DNA from: JAGXLP01 sp964649445
Lineage (GTDB): Bacteria > Bipolaricaulota > Bipolaricaulia > M55B111
Assembly: GCA_964649445.1 (NCBI GenBank)
Contig: CAZYPS010000058.1
Span: forward strand, 1 to 11,128
Length of the DNA: 11,128 nucleotides
Reading direction: 5' to 3'
The notes beneath the pieces are model-generated. The model was not told the DNA's origin and ran no database searches. It saw only the letters and a list, made by a program, of their open reading frames with translations. The translations under genes were made by a program, and so were the position numbers. Below are positions 1-6,392 of the stretch, in pieces (positions within the stretch are counted from its first letter, which is position 1; the number at the start of each line of letters is the position of its first letter).

Positions 1-355
1 AAGCGGTAATACGCTCATTTAGAGGATCGGCCTCATTGAATAAATTTTGAAAGAGCTCCGAAACCTCATCAGGTCTGGCTTCTGCAAAGCTCTTTAGATC
101 ATCTAAATCAATAAAGTACACGAATGAACCAGAATTAGGATTTTCCTTCTTCAATTTTTCAACAACATTCACTATATTATCAGGATTTACTTGGTCTAAA
201 GATAACTCCTGGTTTAAATCTTCAAGTATTTCGTATTTATAATCCTCTACCCAGTCGGCATCGTATTCATCAGAATACCGGTACTTAGTATATTCATCGA
301 TTGCAACAGAAAAGAGATCTTGATTTACATTTTTTAGGAAACTTTCTTCCACCAT
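1..355 (-). CDS. N-terminal part of a McrB-like AAA-type protein (partial)
   Basis: The minus strand reads from ATG at 355 down through 118 complete codons without a stop and leaves the window, so the C-terminal part is missing. A strong AGGAGG (minus strand, 361-366) lies 5 nt before the ATG and fixes the start. The visible protein is acidic and rich in aromatics: a YTKYRYSDEYDADW segment, then EDYKYEILEDLNQEL, then a stretch around residues 80-115 with FVYFIDLDDLKSFAEARPDE and LFNEADPLNERI. This order (a YKxE helix, then a D-D/L-A-x-x-R-P-E-E-V helix and an L-x-x-R-I end) resembles from memory the leader region of McrB-like AAA ATPases in type IV restriction loci. No ATPase motif is inside the window, so the family call is tentative. 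It is divergent from the nucleoside genes and probably an independent unit. Confidence 0.5.
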   Translation of the reverse strand, partial: MVEESFLKNVNQDLFSVAIDEYTKYRYSDEYDADWVEDYKYEILEDLNQELSLDQVNPDNIVNVVEKLKKENPNSGSFVYFIDLDDLKSFAEARPDEVSELFQNLFNEADPLNERITA

Positions 356-787
356 TTAAGCCTCCTCGATAATTATTCGTTTTAATTAAATTTTATATTT
401 TACTTCTTATAGGCAAACCATTTTGTGTAACAGATCAGCTAGAATATGATACACGAAACACCTTTATTATAAAAAGTTTTACGATGGCGGCACTTGTTGC
501 GGTTCGTATTTTTCGTTCTAATTATCGTGGTCTTTGTCCGTTTTAATTTCTCCACCCAATCATACTGCACTTAAACCTCGTTCCTATCTTAATTAACGCC
601 ACTATAAGGCACAAATGATCTTACAACCAGAAGATAATCTCTGTTTTGAGCCCGAACCTATCTTATTGCTTAAGGACAGTTTGTAATAAATCCAAAACTC
701 TTTTTCTCCCCCGCAACCTACTTTACACCCAAATACAAAAATGAATTCACAATGGAATTAGAATTTATCCAACAGGATGAAGTAGAC
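356..787. other. AT-rich intergenic stretch without a recognisable gene
   Basis: About 430 bases separate the divergent minus-strand gene from the regulator promoter. The first 15 or so bases hold the ribosome binding site of the minus-strand gene. The rest is AT-rich with pyrimidine runs near 590-665 and 700-730. I see no ORF with a ribosome binding site, no tRNA-like fold, no known riboswitch core and no terminal inverted repeats of an insertion sequence. A 26-codon hydrophobic reading frame (TTG 494 to TAA 574) is present but unsupported. The minus-strand gene's promoter should lie here; no convincing -35/-10 pair stands out. Confidence 0.6.
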
Positions 788-816
788 TTGACAACTTGTA
801 CGGATGATTATAATAT
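788..816 (+). promoter_or_regulatory. Sigma70-like promoter for the regulator and probably the operon
   Basis: A perfect TTGACA occupies 788-793. Two overlapping -10 candidates follow: TAATAT at 811-816 with a 17-base spacer, and a perfect TATAAT at 809-814 with a 15-base spacer. Either would start transcription at roughly 820-825, about 50 bases before the regulator ATG. It is the best promoter match seen in the window and sits next to GTACG-containing repeats that could be operators. Confidence 0.65.
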
Positions 817-842
817 AAAGGTGCGGATGTACGTACGAATGA
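798..842 (+). promoter_or_regulatory. Candidate GntR operator: repeated GTACGRATGA and GTACGTAC palindrome
   Basis: GTACGGATGA at 798-807 and GTACGAATGA at 833-842 form a direct repeat with one mismatch, 35 bases apart. The second copy overlaps the palindrome GTACGTAC (829-836). One copy lies in the promoter spacer and the other just after the likely transcription start, which suits autorepression by the adjacent HutC-type regulator. HutC/FarR-family operators are commonly short palindromes with GT and AC half sites. Assignment to this regulator is inference. Confidence 0.4.
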
Positions 843-851
843 AACAAAAAT

Positions 852-875
852 ATGTCAATCAAACTTAAGACATGA
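852..875 (+). other. Possible 7-codon leader ORF overlapping the regulator start
   Basis: ATG at 852 opens a 7-codon frame (MSIKLKT) that ends in TGA at 873-875. The stop overlaps the regulator ATG at 872-874 as ATGA. The regulator itself has no clear Shine-Dalgarno site, so translational coupling is conceivable. The leader also lacks a good ribosome binding site (only A-rich sequence precedes it), so this may be chance. Confidence 0.2.
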
Positions 876-1615
876 AAAATCCAAATCGTGACAAACGACC
901 CTTATATCAGAAGGCTCGGGAAAAAATCGCCAGCTTGATTGAAGAACAGGACCTCAAACCTGGAGAAAAATTACCTTCGGAATCCGAACTAAGGGAACGG
1001 CTGGAAGTTAGCCGGCATACTGTTCGCAAGGCTTTAAGTGAGCTGGCCAGGGATGGAATAGTTCAGCGCAAACAGGGAAAGGGAACTTTTGTAAGCGTTC
1101 CCCAATTAAAGCAGGAGTTGCCTTATCTGATGGGATTTACGGAAGAGATGAAATCCAGGGGATACGAACCGGGAAGCAAGCTTATCGAATATAGAAGGTT
1201 ATCTGGAGAAGACCTACCTGAAGAACTCAACGATCTCGATCTAAATGCTGCCGTCAAGATGATTCGTCAGAGGCTGGCAAACGATCTCCCACTTGGTATT
1301 CATACGGTGTATGTCCCCGAAGAGATTGCTGATGTCATAGACTTTCCAGCTTCCAAACGGGGAAGCCGAAATAAATCTCTGTACGAGGAATTTGAGAGGG
1401 CCGGCTTCCAGATTCAAGGTGGTACGGAGAACTTATCCGCCAGGCCGGCAGGAGATTTCGAATCGGAATACCTGGACGTCGAAAAGGGCGATCCTTTGCT
1501 TGTTGTTAAGAGACGTACTTTTTCGGAAAAAGGCTCATTTCTCGAATACGTAGAAGCACTATATTTGCCGGATCAATTCGAGTACAAAGTCAAACTGACT
1601 AGAAAATCACCATAA
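872..1615 (+). CDS. GntR-family transcriptional regulator, HutC/FarR type
   Basis: A 247-residue DNA-binding regulator, normal length for the HutC subfamily. Residues about 11-76 form the winged helix-turn-helix, with the hallmarks LYQKAREKI, LKPGEKLPSESEL, VSRHTVRKAL and the wing QRKQGKGTFVS. Residues about 85-243 fit the UTRA effector-binding domain, including GFTEEMKSRGYEP, the GIHTVYVP strand and the closing VKRRTF strand. UTRA regulators usually sense a small sugar phosphate or catabolite. Placement directly upstream of the nucleoside transporter operon suggests it controls those genes and itself. In-frame TAA at 866-868 rules out a longer protein, and ATG 872 leaves a typical short leader before the HTH. 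There is no obvious Shine-Dalgarno site. A 89-base gap to the next gene could hold a second promoter, but none is clear. Confidence 0.9.
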   Translation: MKNPNRDKRPLYQKAREKIASLIEEQDLKPGEKLPSESELRERLEVSRHTVRKALSELARDGIVQRKQGKGTFVSVPQLKQELPYLMGFTEEMKSRGYEPGSKLIEYRRLSGEDLPEELNDLDLNAAVKMIRQRLANDLPLGIHTVYVPEEIADVIDFPASKRGSRNKSLYEEFERAGFQIQGGTENLSARPAGDFESEYLDVEKGDPLLVVKRRTFSEKGSFLEYVEALYLPDQFEYKVKLTRKSP

Positions 1616-1630
1616 ATATCAGCCCATTTC

Positions 1631-1663
1631 CCGCGGAGGTGATACTCCTGGTCTCGTAAGCGG
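1631..1663 (+). other. Possible stem-loop between regulator and binding-protein gene
   Basis: GGAG (1635-1638) and CTCC (1645-1648) can pair around a GTGATA loop. Flanking CCGC (1631-1634) can pair with GCGG (1660-1663), followed by ATTTTT. It resembles a weak attenuator or processing hairpin that could set different levels of regulator and binding protein. The outer stem has an 11-base bulge, so it is a poor intrinsic terminator. Confidence 0.25.
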
Positions 1664-1704
1664 ATTTTTGAATAATCTACACCTAACTTTCGGGAGGGTT
1701 TTCC

Positions 1705-2748
1705 ATGTCAAAAGCTTTTGCTTCTAAAATATCAGTTTTATTGGTAATCGGTCTAGTTTTAGGGCTTACGATAGGGTTCCTGAACGTATCCACAGTAACA
1801 GCACAGGAAAATTACAAAGTAGCGATGATTATCGCCCAGGGTGGCCTGGGTGACCAATCCTATAACGACCTGGCCTACACCGGACTTACGAAAGCCGGAT
1901 CCGAATACGAAAACGTATCTATCCGCGCTATTGAATCGAATAACGTAGTTGCCCAAGGAGAGAGACTTCTCAGGACAGCGGCTCAATCCGGATTCGATTT
2001 AGTCATCACACTGGAATTCTCTCATGCCGATGCTCTTTCCCGCGTGGCTCCCGACTTCCCCGATACCCATTTTGCAATAGTAAACACAGTAGTGGACGAG
2101 CCAAACGTAACGTCGATCATGTTTAACGAACAAACAGGCTCGTTCCTGGCCGGCGCTCTGGCCACAATGGTAACTCAGACACCGGAAATCGAAGGAATAA
2201 ACCCACAGAAGAAAATAGGTGTAATCGGGGGAACACAATCGGTTGGGATAGATAAGTTCCTGGTAGGATACGAAGAGGGAGCCAATTACGTCGACTCCGA
2301 AGTTGAGGTCCTTAAAAGCTATGCAAACGCGTTCGGAGATCCGGCAAAGGGACGCCAGATGGCCAATTCCATGTTCGAACAGGGTGCCGACATCGTTTAT
2401 CACGTAGCTGGAGGCACAGGTACCGGCGTTATCAAAGCTGCTGAAGAAGCCGGCCACTTTGCCATAGGCGTAGATACGGATCAGGACGACCTCGCTCCGG
2501 GTAACGTGTTGACGAGTATGATTAAGCGTGTCGATACAGCTGTTTACGATGCCGTAACGAGACTCGTCGAAGGTACCCTGGAAGGCGGTACCATCCTACG
2601 ATATGGACTGGAAATGAACGGTGTCAGCCTAAGCGAAATGAAATTCACCAGACATTTGATTCCAAATGAACATCTGGAAAGAGTTGAAGAACTCAAACAA
2701 ATGATAATTGACGGGGAAATAGAAGTTACGGATATTACCAGAGAATAG
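1705..2748 (+). CDS. BMP/PnrA-family nucleoside-binding protein of an ABC importer
   Basis: The exported substrate-binding protein of the importer encoded downstream, 347 residues. Residues 1-33 are a signal peptide: a basic start, a long hydrophobic core, and a signal-peptidase-I-like TVTA/QE site near 33/34. There is no cysteine anywhere in the protein, so it is not a lipoprotein, unlike many BMP proteins such as PnrA. BMP-family marks are GGLGDQSYNDLAYTG (46-60), FNEQTGSFLAGALA (140-153), VGYEEGANYV (187-196), FGDPAKGRQMA (210-220), GADIVYHVAGGTGTGV (227-242) and GVDTDQ (255-260). The Asp in the last motif corresponds to the ribose-binding Asp of PnrA-type proteins. Known members bind purine or pyrimidine nucleosides, and the phosphorylase downstream supports that. 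Start ATG 1705 follows GGGAGG (1692-1697) at good spacing. The exact ligand is not determinable. Confidence 0.92.
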   Translation: MSKAFASKISVLLVIGLVLGLTIGFLNVSTVTAQENYKVAMIIAQGGLGDQSYNDLAYTGLTKAGSEYENVSIRAIESNNVVAQGERLLRTAAQSGFDLVITLEFSHADALSRVAPDFPDTHFAIVNTVVDEPNVTSIMFNEQTGSFLAGALATMVTQTPEIEGINPQKKIGVIGGTQSVGIDKFLVGYEEGANYVDSEVEVLKSYANAFGDPAKGRQMANSMFEQGADIVYHVAGGTGTGVIKAAEEAGHFAIGVDTDQDDLAPGNVLTSMIKRVDTAVYDAVTRLVEGTLEGGTILRYGLEMNGVSLSEMKFTRHLIPNEHLERVEELKQMIIDGEIEVTDITRE

Positions 2749-2773
2749 CTACCGATTTCGTTTGGGGGAACCC

Positions 2774-2824
2774 ATGCATTTACTCCCAGCTACTGACAAA
2801 TTAATTGAAGTGAACTTGTCATGA
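2774..2824 (+). CDS. Possible 16-codon leader peptide coupled to the ABC ATPase start
   Basis: ATG 2774 opens a 16-residue frame (MHLLPATDKLIEVNLS) ending in TGA 2822-2824, which overlaps the ATPase ATG at 2821-2823 as ATGA. A run GGGGGAA (2764-2770) lies just upstream and could act as a ribosome binding site, while the ATPase start has only a weak GAAGTG (2807-2812). The peptide shows no domain. A role in translational coupling is inferred from the arrangement only. Confidence 0.3.
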   Translation: MHLLPATDKLIEVNLS

Positions 2825-4356
2825 GCTACCTTGAGATGGAAGGTATAACCAAAACTTACCCTGGAGTCACGGCAAACGATGAAGTGGACTTTGCCGTAAA
2901 CCGCGGCGAGGTGCACGCACTAGTTGGTGAAAACGGTGCCGGCAAGACGACTCTCATGCGGATTCTCTATGGGCTGGAACAGAAGGATTCAGGAAATATC
3001 CATCTCGATGGACAACAGGTAGATATACCATATCCCCAGGTCGCAATAGACCTGGGGATAGGTATGGTGCATCAACATTTTAAGCTAATTCAGTCCTTTA
3101 CGGTTAGAGAAAACATAGTACTGGGCAACGAACCGAGACGGAACAGGTATTTCATGGACGCGAATCGTGTCAATGATACTGTAAGGCAGTTGGCGGACGA
3201 CCTCGGATTAGAAATAGATCCGCAGGCCAAAGTAAGTGACCTATCTCTTGGAATTCAGCAAGTAGTCGAGATATTAAAGCTGCTCTATCGAGATGCCGAC
3301 TTGCTTATATTTGATGAGCCTACGTCCGTGTTGACCCCGCACGAAACGGAAGGACTCTTCAAGCTTATCTCCGACCTAAAAGATCAGGGAAATACCATAA
3401 TTTATATCACCCACAGGCTTTCCGAGGTCAAGGAAATTTCGGATAGGGTAACAGTATTAAGGGACGGAAAAGTAGTGAAAGTGAAGGAAACGGAGGAAAC
3501 CTCCCAGGAGGAGATAGCCGAACTTATGGTGGGGGAAGAAGTCCATAAGGTGACTTCAAAGGCTTCGGAAAGGCCGGAAGAAGAACGAGCCGTAATGGAA
3601 GTCGAAGACCTCACTGTCCAGAACAACTTTGGCCTGACAGCTGTTGATTCCGTATCGATGTCGGTCCACTCAGGAGAGTTAACCACGGTAGTCGGCGTGG
3701 AGGGCAATGGGCAGGCGGAACTAGTTGAAAGTCTGATCGGTCTGAGAACTCATGAGAACGGAGAAATTTACCTAGAAGGGCAGGAAATCTCGGACAATTC
3801 TATTCGGAAGAGGAGAGACAGAGGAATTGCGCTAATCCCGCAAGAGAAATATACCAGGGGTGTAAGCCCGGAATCCTCTTTTCGGGACAATTTTATATCA
3901 ACTGACTACCATAAAGAGCCAATGTCTTCCCGGGGTCTCCTGAATCTCAGCTATATCGGCTCTGCAGTGAAAAGCGCAATCGAAGAATACGATATTCAGA
4001 TAGCAAATCCGATGGCAAAGATTTCCTCCATGTCAGGCGGAAACATCCAAAAAGCGATACTCTCGAGGGAATTGAGCGGAGACCAAAAGTTCATAATAGC
4101 ATCTCATCCGACACAGGGGATAGACGTCAAATCTATACAGTTCGTTCACAAGAAGCTGATCGATCTAAAGGAGCAGGGTAAGGCAATACTCCTCGTCACA
4201 GGTGACCTCGATGAGGCGATGAAAATTTCTGATAGGATAATGGTTATGTATGAAGGAGAGATAGTTTACGAAGTCTCTAAAGAAAACGCGGACAAGGGAA
4301 CTCTGGGAAAGAAGATGACAGCCGGGGGCGGAATGGCTTCCAAAATCAACAATTGA
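2821..4356 (+). CDS. Nucleoside ABC importer ATP-binding protein (NupO-like, two domains)
   Basis: A cytoplasmic ATPase of 511 residues, the normal length for the sugar/nucleoside class with two fused nucleotide-binding domains (relatives: NupO, RbsA, MglA). Domain 1 (about 1-240) is complete: Walker A GENGAGKTT (36-44), Q-loop Q85 in GMVHQHF, signature LSLGIQQ (141-147), Walker B LLIFDEP (161-167) with Glu166, and switch His198. Domain 2 (about 256-500) has the degenerate Walker A GVEGNGQAE (292-300) without the GKT Lys, the signature MSGGN (404-408), a degenerate Walker B IIASHPTQGID (425-435), and GDLDEA in place of the H-loop. Degeneracy of domain 2 is usual for this family, so ATP hydrolysis probably rests on domain 1. 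It lies between the binding protein and the permeases in the standard order. The start is the ATG in an ATGA overlap with a small upstream frame. Confidence 0.93.
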   Translation: MSYLEMEGITKTYPGVTANDEVDFAVNRGEVHALVGENGAGKTTLMRILYGLEQKDSGNIHLDGQQVDIPYPQVAIDLGIGMVHQHFKLIQSFTVRENIVLGNEPRRNRYFMDANRVNDTVRQLADDLGLEIDPQAKVSDLSLGIQQVVEILKLLYRDADLLIFDEPTSVLTPHETEGLFKLISDLKDQGNTIIYITHRLSEVKEISDRVTVLRDGKVVKVKETEETSQEEIAELMVGEEVHKVTSKASERPEEERAVMEVEDLTVQNNFGLTAVDSVSMSVHSGELTTVVGVEGNGQAELVESLIGLRTHENGEIYLEGQEISDNSIRKRRDRGIALIPQEKYTRGVSPESSFRDNFISTDYHKEPMSSRGLLNLSYIGSAVKSAIEEYDIQIANPMAKISSMSGGNIQKAILSRELSGDQKFIIASHPTQGIDVKSIQFVHKKLIDLKEQGKAILLVTGDLDEAMKISDRIMVMYEGEIVYEVSKENADKGTLGKKMTAGGGMASKINN

Positions 4357-4402
4357 ATCAAACTTCGGGGCAAAAATAAAAATATTGATACCGTTACTAT
4401 TC

Positions 4403-4410
4403 AGGTGATG
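4403..4410 (+). promoter_or_regulatory. Ribosome binding site deciding a GTG start
   Basis: AGGTGATG (4403-4410) matches the anti-Shine-Dalgarno region well and places the start of the first permease at GTG 4414. Confidence 0.6.
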
Positions 4411-4413
4411 TAA

Positions 4414-5487
4414 GTGAAAGAATCCCTTCTCGGAGTACTCGAGCTTATCAGATGGCCCAAGTCGTTTCTCCAGCAGGGTTTTAGGTTAGTAATTACGTTC
4501 CTTCTGGCCCTGGCCATAGGAGCCCTGATACTCGTTGCAACCGGTCAGAATCCTATCAATGCTTATCAGCTAATTTTACAGGGGGCCTTTGGAACCAGAA
4601 CAAATATAATGGGAACACTGATGGTTTCGACACCGTTAATTTTGACGGGTCTCGCCTGTGCCGTAGCTTTCCGGGCAAGTATTTTTAACGTCGGAATACC
4701 CGGATCGCTCTATCTCGGAGCATTTGCCGCTGCGTGGACGGGATTTACCTTTACTAGCCTACCGGGACCGATAATTATTCTACTGGCCTTTCTTCTAGCA
4801 GGCGTAGCTGGTGGCGGATGGGGGTTTATTCCCGGGTATCTAAAAGCCCGGTTCGAGGTCAACGAAATAGTAACCACACTGATGCTGAATAATGTAGCAA
4901 TATTGTTGACCAGCTATCTCGTTAATTACCACTTCCTGCCGCCTGGAACGGCAAATTCTGTTAGTTATGAGATCGATCCCTCGGCTCAACTTCCGACTTT
5001 TACCAGATCGTCCCAGCTCAACTTGACGATAGTGATAGCCCTCGTTGCGGTAGTTCTGGTCTATTTGATGTTTTACCGGACCACACTGGGTTATGAGATC
5101 CGAACTGTGGGGGACAGTAAGCAGTTTTCCCGCGCGTCCGGTATAAACGTATCAAGACTGATTGTGATGGCGATGGTGATCAGTGGTTTTATCGGAGGAA
5201 TAGCTGGAGCCGGCCAGGTGCTTGGCGTCCATTACAGATTTATTGCCGGGTTTTCACCGGGTTACGGTTTTACCGGAATTACGGTAACGCTCCTTGCCCA
5301 GCACAACCCGTTTGGGGTTCTGGTCGCAGCGTTGTTATTTGGAGTCTTACAGAACGGTGGTTCATATGTTCAGTTTTTTAGCTCTATACCACTTGATCTC
5401 GTGGATATAGTCCAGGGAATAGTTATCATGCTCGTAACAGCTCAATTCTCCCTCGACTGGCTATTTCACAGGTGGGAAAGATCATGA
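4414..5487 (+). CDS. Nucleoside ABC importer permease 1 (NupP-like, BPD_transp_2)
   Basis: An integral inner-membrane permease, 357 residues, with about eight to ten hydrophobic segments from residue 22 onward. Marks of the branched-chain/sugar permease superfamily as found in nucleoside importers are FRASIFNVGIPGSLYLGAF (86-104) and the conserved EIVTTLMLNNVA (151-162). A later loop has GINVSRLIVMAMVISGFIGG followed by AGAGQVLG. The EIVTTLMLN motif is typical of the first of the two permeases. The gene starts at GTG 4414 after a good ribosome binding site, 57 bases after the ATPase stop. Its last four bases, ATGA, overlap the next permease start, so the pair should be translationally coupled and form a heterodimer. 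The substrate is inferred from the binding protein and the operon. Confidence 0.9.
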   Translation: MKESLLGVLELIRWPKSFLQQGFRLVITFLLALAIGALILVATGQNPINAYQLILQGAFGTRTNIMGTLMVSTPLILTGLACAVAFRASIFNVGIPGSLYLGAFAAAWTGFTFTSLPGPIIILLAFLLAGVAGGGWGFIPGYLKARFEVNEIVTTLMLNNVAILLTSYLVNYHFLPPGTANSVSYEIDPSAQLPTFTRSSQLNLTIVIALVAVVLVYLMFYRTTLGYEIRTVGDSKQFSRASGINVSRLIVMAMVISGFIGGIAGAGQVLGVHYRFIAGFSPGYGFTGITVTLLAQHNPFGVLVAALLFGVLQNGGSYVQFFSSIPLDLVDIVQGIVIMLVTAQFSLDWLFHRWERS

Positions 5488-6392
5488 TCCAATTTATTAG
5501 CAATCTACTTCACACGACACTCCAGATGGCCGCTCCACTGATCTTTGCCGCCATGGGTGGAATAATAACAGAACGGGCCAACCTGATTAACATAGGTCTG
5601 GAGGGAATGATGCTGGGTGGAGCTTTTACGGGAGCCATAACGAGCTTTGCAGTAGGAAACTCATTTCTAGGGGTTTTGGGGGGTTTGCTCGGTGGAGTAA
5701 TACTTGCTGCGCTATTTGCCGTCGTCGTCCTTGAGTTAAAAGCAAATATAGTCATCGTCGGGCTCGGTCTTTCAACTCTGGCTACAGGGTTGACGGCATA
5801 CCTCCTACCTACGGTCTTCGGCACTCGGGGGAGCTTTGCCCCGGAAGGAATGCAAAGTTTGCCCAAAGTTACAATCCCGATCATAAAAGACATACCGCTA
5901 CTCGGACAGGTCCTATCGGGTTTTAACCCGCTCGTATACTTATCCTGGGCTTTAATTCCAGCGACTTCGATCCTGCTATATAAAACTGTCTTTGGGCGTC
6001 ACATAAGAGCAGTCGGCGAATTCGAGGAGGCTGCCCGTTCCGTAGGGATCAACGTAAAATTTGTCCAGTACAGTGCTATTCTGATCGACGGCGCCCTGTG
6101 CGGACTTGCAGGAACTCACCTTTCGCTGGGCGTGTTGGCTCAGTTTACCGAAAACATGACCGCCGGGAGAGGTTGGATGGCACTTGCCGCTTACTTCTTC
6201 GGCGCCGTTCAGCCAGCCTTAACTGCGCTTGCCAGCTTATTATTCGGCTTGTTCGACGCGCTCCAGATCAGACTCCAGAGCTTCGGCGTTCCGCCACAGT
6301 TGATTCAAATAATCCCCTATTTGGCGGTAGTACTGTCCTTGACTTTTGTGGCCATTCAGAGGAAGAGAACGCAGGGAGGTAAAATTGAATAA
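5484..6392 (+). CDS. Nucleoside ABC importer permease 2 (NupQ-like, BPD_transp_2)
   Basis: The second membrane subunit, 302 residues, largely hydrophobic. The N-terminal run ERANLINIGLEGMMLGGA (30-47) is the family hallmark of the second permease in nucleoside importers, followed by ANIVIVGLGLSTLATG near 86-101 and a VGINVKFVQYSAILIDGALCG loop and helix near residue 185-205. A frame open from GTG 5472 exists, but ATG 5484 is preferred. It gives the ATGA overlap with permease 1, has GGTGGGAAAG (5471-5480) as a ribosome binding site, and starts at the usual point for this family. The stop at 6390-6392 overlaps the next gene's TTG start by 8 bases. Confidence 0.9.
   Translation: MIQFISNLLHTTLQMAAPLIFAAMGGIITERANLINIGLEGMMLGGAFTGAITSFAVGNSFLGVLGGLLGGVILAALFAVVVLELKANIVIVGLGLSTLATGLTAYLLPTVFGTRGSFAPEGMQSLPKVTIPIIKDIPLLGQVLSGFNPLVYLSWALIPATSILLYKTVFGRHIRAVGEFEEAARSVGINVKFVQYSAILIDGALCGLAGTHLSLGVLAQFTENMTAGRGWMALAAYFFGAVQPALTALASLLFGLFDALQIRLQSFGVPPQLIQIIPYLAVVLSLTFVAIQRKRTQGGKIE
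6374..6380 (+). promoter_or_regulatory. Ribosome binding site deciding a TTG start
   Basis: GGGAGGT (6374-6380) sits inside the end of permease 2 and 4 bases before TTG 6385. It supports that TTG over the longer in-frame GTG 6346 as the hydrolase start. Confidence 0.7.

Noticed and set aside
583..665. Repeated CCTATCTTA at 583-591 and 657-665
   Set aside because: A single 9-base repeat in about 500 AT-rich bases is expected by chance, and there is no further symmetry.
830..858. Minus-strand TTGACA at 853-858 as a divergent promoter
   Set aside because: The position 17 bases on reads TACGTA, a poor -10, and the minus-strand gene begins nearly 500 bases away.
1999..2457. 152-codon open frame on the minus strand inside the binding-protein gene
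   Set aside because: It is antisense to a clearly conserved BMP protein, has no domain pattern and an odd cysteine- and aromatic-rich composition.
4021..4260. Degenerate second ATPase domain as a sign of a broken gene
   Set aside because: Loss of the second Walker A Lys and a degenerate Walker B are normal for the NupO/RbsA-type family.
5472..5483. GTG 5472 as the start of permease 2
   Set aside because: ATG 5484 gives the ATGA overlap, a better ribosome binding site and the family's usual N-terminus.
5510..5893. 127-codon minus-strand frame inside permease 2
   Set aside because: It is a shadow of a hydrophobic gene; the product is low-complexity and rich in Ser, Thr and Pro, with no family match.
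6346..6384. GTG 6346 as the start of the hydrolase
   Set aside because: The extra residues (basic, from permease overlap) have no family counterpart; GGGAGGT before TTG 6385 marks the real start.
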